A stretch of DNA of 44,059 nucleotides, from assembly GCF_001580535.1 (NCBI RefSeq), contig NZ_LHZA01000135.1, forward strand, positions 1 to 44,059. The letters run 5' to 3'. Under the pieces are notes generated by a model, which searched no databases, was not told the origin of the DNA, and saw only the letters and a program-made list of their open reading frames with translations. Below are positions 16,151 to 24,325 of the stretch, one piece after another. Position numbers and translations under genes: made by a program. Source of the DNA: Acetobacter cerevisiae. Its GTDB lineage: Bacteria; Pseudomonadota; Alphaproteobacteria; Acetobacterales; Acetobacteraceae. Positions within the stretch are counted from its first letter, which is position 1, and the number at the start of each line of letters is the position of its first letter.

Positions 16151-18676
16151 TCAGAACGAGGTGGAGACCGTCCCGATCATGGAAAAGGACGGCAGCGGCG
16201 CATACGTGGGGGAAGAGTCCGCCGCAATCTTATGCCCATAGACCCCAACCGTGGGTTTGGCGTTGTTGGAGAAGGAATACACACTTCCCAGCTTGTTCTG
16301 CCCCGTCACGTTGGAGAAGTTCAGGCGGAACGTGGGAGACTGCGCAATCCACACCTTGGGGAAATGGTAGCCCAGCGCGATCGTATTGGTGAAGTAATAC
16401 GGCATCGCCTGATCGTTCATGAAGGTGGAATACTGCTTGGCCGTAAAATGCAGGCTGGCGTTCAGGAAGAACGGGCCTTCATTGTAGGTCAGCCCCACGC
16501 TCGCCATGTATTTCGGCGTCATGACAGGCGTTTTGCCCTTGGTCCGCAGGTAATCCACCACACCGCTGCTCGAAGTTGTCGGCAGGTTGTTGTCCATGGT
16601 CGCGTGCAGATATTCAAACGACACATACGGGCGGAAACGGTGCAGCAACGGCCGGGTAGACAGCATAACGTCCACACCCCGAATGGTCTCACCACCCGCG
16701 TTCATGGTCTGGCTCACCTGCACATCGTTACTATAGGTGTTCAGTGACAGCAGACGGTTGGACACATTGAAGTTAAAGGCGCTGATATCCGCCACCAGCA
16801 GATTGCCGGAATAGCGATAGCCGATTTCTTCCTTGATGGAATATTGCGGCTTTGCCCCGGCCCCGGAGGTCGTCATCTTGCCGGTTGTGGTGCTGTAACG
16901 CGTGATCAGCCCCACCGGAGACGGCGCACGGAAATCCCCCTCCGCGTTGATGTAAACCTGATTGCGCTTATCAATGTCATAGGACCACGCAACACGAGGC
17001 GTCGGCGAGACGAACGTCTGAGACGTCTTGCCTGCCCCACCCGGCAGATAATCCTGCCCGCGCAGGGTCATGGCCGTCACCTTGATGCCAGCCCGCAGGC
17101 TCATCTTGTGGTTCAGGAAATACTGCGTGTCTTCCAGAAAGCCGGAATTCAGGCTGTAGGACCCAAGATAGTTGGTGGAATAATAAATATTGCCCGCCGT
17201 GGTGCGCAGATAAGCCGATTTATCCGTATCGGAAGGCCGCGCGCCGGTGGTCTGGTTCATGCGCATCATGGGCGTCAGCAAAGAATAGCTGTTCTCTTCA
17301 TGCCAGTAACCAACCTGCCCTGAATTGTCCTTCAGGTTCCAGTGCAGGGCCGCCACAACGCCCCCCTGCTGGTTGAGGGATTGCGCAGCACTGGCCGCGT
17401 TATAATACGTGCCCTTTTTGACCTTACCGTCCCCGTCCAGATCAATCTGCTCAAGCGTGGTCCCGGCATAGGTGTAGCCTTCACGCATGCGCGTCGCACT
17501 ATCCAGCGTAATGGCGGCCCGCTGGTAATATGGCACCACACTCACACTGAAAACGTGGTTCAACGCCAGTTTTATTGGCAAAGAGGCGTAGAACTGGTCC
17601 TTGTTTGTGCCACGCTCCGCGTAATAGGTGCTGGGCGACGTCTGGCTATACGTCGCCAAATAGCTCAGCGGCAGGGAAACAGGCCGGTCATGCTTGTCGT
17701 TAAGGAAGTTCGCCATCGTCGGATAGCGGTTCAGGTAGGACTCATAGTGGTTGTAGCCCACAAACAGATCGACCGAACTGTTCTGCCCGAATGTTTTCTG
17801 GGCGCGGAAATCCATATGTTTCCGGTCACTATTGCCCGACCCGCGCCAGGCATCCGCACGGGTGTGCGAAAACGAGGCATAGCTCTTGATGCCCGAATTC
17901 CCCAACAGGCCCGTATCCAGACGGATAAATTCCTTGGACGTATTGAAGGAGCCGTAACTGCCGGAAATCGTACCCCCGAATTTGTCAGACGGCTTGCGGG
18001 TTGTAATGGAGAGCGAGCCTGCGGCGGCAGACGTCAGCGGATCTTCCACCGAAATGGAACCCGGCGTCATGGATTCAACCGAGATATTCTGGGAATCAAT
18101 ATAGTTCTGAATAAAGCTGGCCCCGGAGGTGGAGGAGCCATTGGCAATCGGCATGCCGTTCAGCAGGAAGCCGATATCCACGTCATTCAGGCCGCGGCTG
18201 GTGATTGAGCTGCCATCAATACCGCTGGGGTCTGAGGAAGACACATTCACACTCGGCAGATTGGCAATCAGATCCAGCGGCGCGCTGGTCGGGCTTTGCA
18301 TGCCAATATAGGTGCTGGTAACGGACTGCGTGGCGCGCGCATCATGCTCCACGCGCATCATCCCGCCGCCGGGGGCATTCCGCCTGCTGCCACGAATATC
18401 GAGGCTTTCAGACTCACTGGACTCACGGTCGGCAGAGCGGGCCGGGCGCGCCTGTTTCCGCGCGGGACCAGCCTTGCCTTTCCCCGCATTTGCAGGGGCT
18501 ACGGCACCGTTGGACCGGCCTGTTGTGGACGGGCTGGAGACAGTCTGCGCAGAGGCAGACTCACCCAGCACAAAAGCGCCAAGAACAGTTGCCGCCATCA
18601 GGTGCCGCTTGCGGCGCATGGAACGCAGCAGAGCATTGGAGGGACCGGCAACAGTGCAAATCTTCTGACGAGACAT
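16151..18676 (-). CDS. TonB-dependent outer membrane receptor 1
   Basis: The protein (about 841 residues from the ATG at 18676) has a signal peptide preceded by a basic stretch (MRRKRHLMAATVLGAFVLGE, cleavage near SAQ), a Ser/Ala-rich linker, a plug domain (SAPLDLIANLPSVNVSSSDPSG, ITSRGLNDVDIGFLLNGMP, the ISVEDPLTSAAAGSLSITTRKPSD ending) and a 22-strand type barrel with Tyr-rich strands ending in the terminal Phe (STSF). It takes up an unknown substrate with TonB energy. The ATG at 18676 has AGGAAA 12 bases upstream; the longer frame to 18733 starts with TTG and gives no signal peptide. A promoter-like CTGTCA-16-TATAAT lies at 18760-18787. Confidence 0.93.
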   Translation of the reverse strand: MSRQKICTVAGPSNALLRSMRRKRHLMAATVLGAFVLGESASAQTVSSPSTTGRSNGAVAPANAGKGKAGPARKQARPARSADRESSESESLDIRGSRRNAPGGGMMRVEHDARATQSVTSTYIGMQSPTSAPLDLIANLPSVNVSSSDPSGIDGSSITSRGLNDVDIGFLLNGMPIANGSSTSGASFIQNYIDSQNISVESMTPGSISVEDPLTSAAAGSLSITTRKPSDKFGGTISGSYGSFNTSKEFIRLDTGLLGNSGIKSYASFSHTRADAWRGSGNSDRKHMDFRAQKTFGQNSSVDLFVGYNHYESYLNRYPTMANFLNDKHDRPVSLPLSYLATYSQTSPSTYYAERGTNKDQFYASLPIKLALNHVFSVSVVPYYQRAAITLDSATRMREGYTYAGTTLEQIDLDGDGKVKKGTYYNAASAAQSLNQQGGVVAALHWNLKDNSGQVGYWHEENSYSLLTPMMRMNQTTGARPSDTDKSAYLRTTAGNIYYSTNYLGSYSLNSGFLEDTQYFLNHKMSLRAGIKVTAMTLRGQDYLPGGAGKTSQTFVSPTPRVAWSYDIDKRNQVYINAEGDFRAPSPVGLITRYSTTTGKMTTSGAGAKPQYSIKEEIGYRYSGNLLVADISAFNFNVSNRLLSLNTYSNDVQVSQTMNAGGETIRGVDVMLSTRPLLHRFRPYVSFEYLHATMDNNLPTTSSSGVVDYLRTKGKTPVMTPKYMASVGLTYNEGPFFLNASLHFTAKQYSTFMNDQAMPYYFTNTIALGYHFPKVWIAQSPTFRLNFSNVTGQNKLGSVYSFSNNAKPTVGVYGHKIAADSSPTYAPLPSFSMIGTVSTSF

Positions 18677-18759
18677 GAGGCGGAGTTTCCTGAAAGAGCA
18701 TGACGCCTGACAATCGTTACGAATCTTCTCCAAAAGATAAATCGCTTAATCGTGGCGAC

Positions 18760-18787
18760 ATTATAAATCTGAGCTTGATAATGACAG
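18760..18787 (-). promoter_or_regulatory. Sigma-70-like promoter for TonB receptor 1
   Basis: On the minus strand CTGTCA (-35) and TATAAT (-10) are separated by 16 bases. They sit about 84 bases upstream of the receptor ATG and downstream of the hairpin at the end of the transporter gene. This is a pattern match only. Confidence 0.5.
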
Positions 18788-18802
18788 TTTTGAGGCACCC
18801 TC

Positions 18803-18833
18803 GCCTGCCGCCTCAGCACCCTGAGGGTCAGGC
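18803..18833 (-). terminator. Hairpin at the end of the transporter gene
   Basis: GCCTG/CAGGC and CCTCAG/CTGAGG form a two-part stem with a 4-base loop, overlapping the TGA of the MFS gene. No strong T run follows on the minus strand, so terminator activity is uncertain. Confidence 0.4.
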
Positions 18834-20097
18834 AGACTCTCGCTCTTTCAGGAAACTGACCCCCAGCCTGACGGCCAGCGCTGCAAGGCATGCTGTGAAC
18901 ATAACGTAATAAAGTGGCGCGCTCTGATAGCCGGAAAACTGGATAATCGCGCCATTGACCAAGGGAGCCAGCCCCCCAAACGTCGCCACGCCCAGAGAAT
19001 AGCCGACTGAAAGGCCACGCCCCCGGTGCGCCTTGCCAAACAGCAGGCCCATATATCCATCCAGCGACGCAAAATAGAACAGCCCCAGCACGTTCAGGAG
19101 CAGCGGGCACAGCATCACCATAACCGGCGTCCACGGCATCCATCCGGCCATGAGGGCTGGCAGCAGAACCAGTCCGCCGCAGGAACAGAGCATGGGATAA
19201 ATGCGCTTTGTTCTGTCAAAATACTCCGCCAGCCGCCAGCGCACCGGGGTCAGCAGGAGTTGGCCAGCATAGGTCGCAAACGCGGCCCAGTAGGTCTGGC
19301 GCGGCGAGACATGAAAAACGCTCTGCGCAAAATGGGGCATGTAAAACCCCAGATACGTAATGCCGCTGCCAAGACTGACCATGCCCATCACCAGCATGAT
19401 GCGCAGACCGGTATAGCGTTCCGTGCTGACAGGCTTTGGGGCCACAACCACCTGCGGTGCCACTTCACGCGGCCCTAGAGATGCCCGGAGCGCCAGCCTC
19501 ACCAGTCCGCCGCATGAGCCAAGAACAGCCGCAATGCGGAATCCATAGGCGGCATAAGCCTGCTCACTCAGCAGCCCCCCCAGCGTCAGCACAACGCTAC
19601 AGGCGCATAGTGACGCCAAAATCTGGCCAATCGCCTGCCAGCTCGCCCGCTTTGCTTCCTGATGGGGGGATTGTTCAATCAGGAAGGATGTCGCCACCCC
19701 AAACTCCCCCCCCCAGAGAAAAGCCCTGCATCAGGCGCCCGAGCACGATCAGCCTCGGCGCAAAGGAGCCCAGCACCGCGTAACCGGGGCAGAAGGCAAT
19801 CAGCGCACTGCCCGTTGCCATCAGCGCCATACAGACTGTCAGCCCCGGCAGGCGACCTTTTCTGTCCGCATAGCCGCCCAGGACATATGCCCCCACGGGC
19901 CGCGCCAGCAGAGAAAGACCGAACGTGGCAAGAGCCAGCGCGATCTGGGAAAAGCGCAAATCTGCCGGGAAAAACGTCCGGGCGATAAAGGCGGAAAAGT
20001 ACGAATAAATGACCAGATCATAATATTCGACAACATTGCCGATAATTGCCGTCAGAATATACCGCTTGCGCTGGAAGGCAGACAGGGATGCTGTCAT
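18828..20097 (-). pseudogene. MHS-family MFS transporter broken by a +1 frameshift in a G9 tract
   Basis: Two overlapping frames together make one transporter of the metabolite:H+ symporter (ProP/ShiA/KgtP-like) group. Frame one (19675-20097) gives IGNVVEYYDLVIYSYFSAF and ADRKGRLPGLTV, then QGFSLGG and junk to a TGA. Frame two (18828-19697) resumes with GVATSFLIEQSPHQEAKRAS. The join is a run of nine G on the minus strand (C at 19706-19714). Eight G would give SLGGEFGVATSFLIE, the exact family motif, and a protein of 422 residues, the normal length with 12 membrane segments. Substrates of the group include proline/betaine, dicarboxylates and shikimate. Its ATG overlaps the LysR stop as ATGA. 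It could be a pseudogene, a phase-variable gene or a sequencing error. Confidence 0.85.
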
Positions 20098-21017
20098 CGG
20101 CCCTGCGTCGCAATGCCGCCCAGAGCACTGACCACAAAGTTGATGAACGAGCGCAGCGTGGGCGAGCTGAAACGGTCCTTATGATACAAAAGGTAAACCG
20201 GCCGCGACGGCAAACGGTATTCCGGCAAAACAGCCTTCAGCCGCCCGGCCCGCAAATCTTCCCGCACAAGATCCGCCGGCAGCATGGCAAGGCCCATCCC
20301 GGCCAGCACAGCTTTCCGCAACGCCTGCGTGTTGTTCATGACGGCCCGTGTGCGCAGAATTTCCACCACAACCTTCCCTTTCGGTCCTTCCAGCTGCCAT
20401 TCCCGCCCTGCCCAGTGCATGGGAGAACTGGCCGGATAAGGGAAAGACAACGCGTCATGCGCCTGAAGTTGCGCGGGCGTAAAAGGTTCTCCCCGCCGCT
20501 CCAGATAATCCGGCGCAGCACACAGCGTCATCTGATAATCGCCCAGACGCCGACAGATCAGCGTGGAGGGCCCCGGCAGACCAAGGCGGATAGCGGCATC
20601 AAATTTTTCTTCCGTCAGATCCACGCTGCGTTCCGTCAGCACCACTTCCACATCCACCGTGGGGTGTTGTTGCAGATAGTCCACCATCCGGGGTGTGAGG
20701 CTTTCCGTCCCATACGTAACGGGCGCTGTAATGCGCAGCTTGCCGCCCGGCACCGTCTGCGCGGCCTGCGCCATCCGGTCGGTTTCCTCCAGCATCGCAA
20801 TAATTTCACGACACTTCTCAAAATAGACCGCGCCAAACGGCGTCAGGCTTTGCCGGCGCGTTGTGCGGCGCAGCAGGCTGGCCCCAACCCGTTCTTCCAG
20901 CAAACGAATGTAATTGCCCACCATGGTGGAAGACATGCTGCATCGTTCAGCCGCCGCAGCCATGCTGCCGGTTTCCACGACAGCCACAAAGGTCGTCATT
21001 GCCTGAAAAACGTTCAT
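20094..21017 (-). CDS. LysR-family transcriptional regulator, coupled to the MFS transporter
   Basis: The 307-residue protein has the LysR winged helix (FQAMTTFVAVVETGSMAAAAERCSMSSTMVGNYIRLLEERVGASLLRRTTRRQSLTPFG, residues ~4-62) and an effector domain of the large CrgA/DsdC-like group, with the RRLGDYQMTLCAAPDYLERRGEP segment near residue 165. It starts at 21017, 117 bases from the divergent ggt start at 21135. Its stop overlaps the start of the transporter gene by 4 bases (ATGA), so the two are translationally coupled. It may control both the transporter and the ggt-lipase pair. Longer readings toward 21803 run antisense through ggt and are spurious. Confidence 0.92.
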   Translation of the reverse strand: MNVFQAMTTFVAVVETGSMAAAAERCSMSSTMVGNYIRLLEERVGASLLRRTTRRQSLTPFGAVYFEKCREIIAMLEETDRMAQAAQTVPGGKLRITAPVTYGTESLTPRMVDYLQQHPTVDVEVVLTERSVDLTEEKFDAAIRLGLPGPSTLICRRLGDYQMTLCAAPDYLERRGEPFTPAQLQAHDALSFPYPASSPMHWAGREWQLEGPKGKVVVEILRTRAVMNNTQALRKAVLAGMGLAMLPADLVREDLRAGRLKAVLPEYRLPSRPVYLLYHKDRFSSPTLRSFINFVVSALGGIATQGR

Positions 21018-21134
21018 TCCGCACCCTGGGTTTCTAATCTTCCCATAATCAGCACGTTTATTGTTTTGATTAAAGACCGTAACCTTTTTCCCAGAGATAT
21101 TTTCGTGCGGTGCAGCAAAGGTTCTTGTTTCAGG

Positions 21135-22880
21135 ATGAGCATTAAAACAGATCACCGAGCCCTTCCCCTGTCTCCTCGCAAGCGCGCTGGCCTCAAGGCC
21201 ATGCTTGGCGCTTCGGCCCTGCTGCTCTCCGCCTGCGCGACCCAGCAACCACAAAAAGCACCCGTCATGGCTCAAAGTTATATGGCCGCCACGGCCAACC
21301 CCATGGCCTCCACTGTTGCGTCCGACATCCTCGCACGCGGCGGCAATGCCGTGGATGCCGCCATTGCCGGGCAGATGATGCTGGCGGTGGTGGAACCACA
21401 GGCTTCCGGTCTGGGCGGCGGCTCCGCCGTGCTCTTCTGGGAAAAGCAGACCGGCCAGCTCAGCTTTTATGACGGTCTGGCCAGCGCCCCGGCCTCTGTC
21501 CCGGAGGATTATACCAAAGACGCACAGGGCAAGCAGATCCCCCATACTGTGCTGGAACGCACCGGGCGCGTTGTGGCCGTGCCGGGCACGCTGCGCACCC
21601 TGGCACTGCTCCATAAACGCTATGGTAAACTCCCCTGGGCAGACCTGTTTACTCAGGCCATTGCTACGGCCCGCAACGGCTTCCCCATGCCGGGCTACCT
21701 GCATCTGGTGCTGACGGAACGCCCGGACCTCGCAAAGCTGCCGGATTTTGCCTCCTACTTTGATGCCAGCCAGCACCCGCTGCCACAGGGCACCCTTCTG
21801 CATAATGCGGCTTTAGCAGACACCCTCACCCGCATTGCCCAAAACGGGGCAGAAACCTTTTACGCACCAGAAAATGCCAAGCGCATTGGGCAGGCTGTCG
21901 CGGAGGGCCCATACCCGGGCCACATCACACCAGCAGATTTCGCAGCCTATAAAGTGCGGGAACGCGCCCCGCTCTGCATTCACGCCTTTGGCCGCCGCAT
22001 CTGCACAGCCGCACCGCCAGTAGCCGGTGGCCTCGCTGTGCTGCAACAGCTGGCCCTGCTCGACCGGATGCAGATTGGCCGTTACGCGCCCGGCAGTGTT
22101 CAGGCTGCGCATCTGCTGCTTGAGGCCTCCCGTCTGGCCGAAGCCGACCGCCGCAAATATGCGGCAGACCCCGATTTTGTGCCGGTCGCCACGTCTTACC
22201 TCCTGAGCCCGGACTATCTGGAAAGCCGCGCCCGCCAGATTGATGAGACCACTGCCGCGCCCAAAGTCTCCCCCGGCGTCATCCCGGCTGATCAGACCTC
22301 TCTCCCCGCGTCTGACGCCATGACGGTTCCGGCCACCACGCACCTGTCCATTCATGACAGCTTTGGCAATGCACTGTCCTTCACCACCACCATCAACCTG
22401 AACTTCGGCGCGGATATTATGGTGGACGGCATGGTGCTGAACGACGCCATTACCAACTTCGCCACGCATCCGGTTGTCGATGGTCAGCGCGTCGCCAACG
22501 CCATTGCACCGGGCAAACGGCCGATCACCACCATGGCCCCGACCATTGTGTTTGGTGCGGATAACACGCCGGAAGTCATTATCGGTGCAGGCGGTGGCGC
22601 CCGGATTATTGATTCCGTCGTGCAGTCACTGGTGGGCTATCTGGCATGGGGTCAGAACATTCGCACCGCCATTGAACAACCCCGCATTGGCGCACAGAAC
22701 CGTGCGGAAGAACTGGAACACGGCACCGCCGCCGCAGCCCTTGCCCCGGCCCTGCGCAAAATGGGGCATAACCCCAAAAGCGCAGTCATGAATGCTGCCG
22801 TGCAGGGCATTACGCGCGGTCCGTCCGGCCTTGAAGGCTGGGGCGATCCGCACCGCGATGGCGTTGCTGTCGGCCACTGA
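21135..22880 (+). CDS. ggt: Gamma-glutamyltransferase, lipoprotein form
   Basis: GGT cleaves the gamma-glutamyl bond of glutathione and gamma-glutamyl peptides in the periplasm and matures by self-cleavage. The 581-residue product starts with a lipoprotein signal (lipobox LSAC, Cys34), followed by the large-subunit start ASTVASDILARGGNAVDAAIAGQMMLAVVEPQASGLGGGS. The self-processing and catalytic Thr is Thr401 in PATTHLSIHD, followed by the small subunit with TTTINLNFGADIMVDGMVLND and the glycine loop PITTMAPTIVF and GAGGGARI. The start was chosen for the signal peptide; upstream codons in this frame are antisense to LysR. The secretory lipase follows 17 bases later, so the pair is an operon. 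Confidence 0.94.
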   Translation: MSIKTDHRALPLSPRKRAGLKAMLGASALLLSACATQQPQKAPVMAQSYMAATANPMASTVASDILARGGNAVDAAIAGQMMLAVVEPQASGLGGGSAVLFWEKQTGQLSFYDGLASAPASVPEDYTKDAQGKQIPHTVLERTGRVVAVPGTLRTLALLHKRYGKLPWADLFTQAIATARNGFPMPGYLHLVLTERPDLAKLPDFASYFDASQHPLPQGTLLHNAALADTLTRIAQNGAETFYAPENAKRIGQAVAEGPYPGHITPADFAAYKVRERAPLCIHAFGRRICTAAPPVAGGLAVLQQLALLDRMQIGRYAPGSVQAAHLLLEASRLAEADRRKYAADPDFVPVATSYLLSPDYLESRARQIDETTAAPKVSPGVIPADQTSLPASDAMTVPATTHLSIHDSFGNALSFTTTINLNFGADIMVDGMVLNDAITNFATHPVVDGQRVANAIAPGKRPITTMAPTIVFGADNTPEVIIGAGGGARIIDSVVQSLVGYLAWGQNIRTAIEQPRIGAQNRAEELEHGTAAAALAPALRKMGHNPKSAVMNAAVQGITRGPSGLEGWGDPHRDGVAVGH

Positions 22881-22897
22881 TTTTACCGGAGACTGTC

Positions 22898-24205
22898 ATG
22901 ACCCGCTCATTCCGTGCCTTCCTGTGTGCCTCCACTCTCGCCTCTCTGGCAGCCTGCGCGGCCCCTTCCCCCGCAACGCCACCTGCTCCGCCGCCGGTGC
23001 CTGATCGCCCGCTGGGTGATGGCGGCGTGAGCCCGTTCTACCAGCCGCCCGCCGCGGTACCCGCGGAAGCTGGCCAGATGATCCGCACAGAAACCATTCA
23101 GGGCCTCAAACTCCCTGACAATGCGGATCATGCCGAGCGCATCCTCTACACCTCCATCAGCGGTGTGGGGAAAGAAGAGCCGGTGTCCGTGTCCGGTCAG
23201 ATCATTTTCCCCAAAGGCACCCCGCCTAAAGGCGGCTGGCCGGTGATTGCGTGGGAACATGGCACCACGGGCATTGCGGATGTCTGTGCTCCCTCATGGC
23301 GCGGCTATTTCTCGCGGGATCGCGCCTTTCTGGACCACTGGCTAGGGGCGGGCTTTGCCATTGTCTCCAGTGATTATCAGGGACTGGGTACACCGGGACC
23401 GCACCCTTACCTGATGTACAAGCCAGAAGCGTATAGCGTGCTGAATGCGCTGCGTGCCGCGCTCAAACACTATCCGGACGAACTGCGCAACCGCATTGTT
23501 CTGGTCGGGCAGTCTCAGGGCGGCGGTGCGGCTCTGGGTACCGGCTGGATGGCCCCGCGCTATGCGCCGGACCTGCATATTCTGGGTGTTGTCGCCACCG
23601 GCGTTGTGACGGACTTTGCGCCCACGGCCCACCCCAAGCATCCGCCCATGACCCGCAGCAATACGGAATCTCCGCACATGGCCGCAGGGTTTGAAATCCT
23701 GACGGATGAAGGCTCCAAACAAAGCCTGCACCCCGGTCAGGACATGGATGCGGGCATGACGGAAAAAGGCCATGACCTTTCTCGTCAGGCACGCCAGTCC
23801 TGCCTGGAGGATCTGTTCCGCTACACAGACAGCCACGACATCACCTCAGCCAACATGTTTACCGCGGGCGCGGCACCGGAAGATCCCGCTTATATTCAGG
23901 CCTTCACCATTCCGAACGCCCATTTCTCTGTGCCGGTTCTGGTCGGCACCGGTCTGGCCGATGGAGAAGCCGGTATCAGCCAGCAGTATAATGCCGTCGC
24001 CGCCATGTGTGACGCCGGAACGCATGTGACATGGGTGCAGTATCACGGCCTGACCCATAACGGCGCTGTTAACCCGTCTGCCAATGACTCTGTGCCATTC
24101 GCTCTGGGCCTCCTGAAAGGCAAAGCACCGAAAAGCACGTGCAGCATGCTCAAGCCCCTCGGGCATGAAGAAGAGCCGACACCGGGCATCAAGTGGAATA
24201 ACTAA
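22898..24205 (+). CDS. Secretory lipase-family lipoprotein
   Basis: This 435-residue protein has a lipoprotein signal (lipobox LAAC, Cys20), a Pro-rich spacer (residues ~22-50) and an alpha/beta-hydrolase domain of the secretory lipase family known from Candida LIP proteins: GGWPVIAWEHGTTGIADVCAPS, FAIVSSDYQGLGTPG, the nucleophile elbow VGQSQGGGAAL with Ser206, and a late Asp/His pair (VLVGTGLADGEAG and YHGLTHNGAV). It probably hydrolyses esters in the periplasm or at the cell surface. It is cotranscribed with ggt (GGAG site 9 bases upstream of the ATG) and ends at a bidirectional terminator at 24264-24299. Confidence 0.88.
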   Translation: MTRSFRAFLCASTLASLAACAAPSPATPPAPPPVPDRPLGDGGVSPFYQPPAAVPAEAGQMIRTETIQGLKLPDNADHAERILYTSISGVGKEEPVSVSGQIIFPKGTPPKGGWPVIAWEHGTTGIADVCAPSWRGYFSRDRAFLDHWLGAGFAIVSSDYQGLGTPGPHPYLMYKPEAYSVLNALRAALKHYPDELRNRIVLVGQSQGGGAALGTGWMAPRYAPDLHILGVVATGVVTDFAPTAHPKHPPMTRSNTESPHMAAGFEILTDEGSKQSLHPGQDMDAGMTEKGHDLSRQARQSCLEDLFRYTDSHDITSANMFTAGAAPEDPAYIQAFTIPNAHFSVPVLVGTGLADGEAGISQQYNAVAAMCDAGTHVTWVQYHGLTHNGAVNPSANDSVPFALGLLKGKAPKSTCSMLKPLGHEEEPTPGIKWNN

Positions 24206-24263
24206 GGCGCGAAATTTTCTTTTGGGAAAACACCTTTCCCGCAGAGGCCATAGCAAGTCCCAC

Positions 24264-24299
24264 AAAAAACGGCATAGGAGACGATCCTGTGCCGTTTTT
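24264..24299. terminator. Bidirectional rho-independent terminator
   Basis: AAAAACGGCATAGG pairs with CCTGTGCCGTTTTT (one G-T pair) around a 7-base loop. The A run on one side and the T run on the other allow it to end both the lipase transcript (+) and the DUF885 peptidase transcript (-), which converge here. Confidence 0.85.
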
Positions 24300-24325
24300 G
24301 CTGTCTTCTCAAAGCGTTTGAAGCG

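Noticed and set aside
20046-21134. Very long open frame running into ggt from 20046
   Set aside because: It is antisense to the LysR gene, has no protein character, and the true start with a lipoprotein signal is at 21135.
21018-21803. N-terminal extension of the LysR frame to 21803
   Set aside because: It lies antisense within ggt; the helix-turn-helix begins right after the ATG at 21017.
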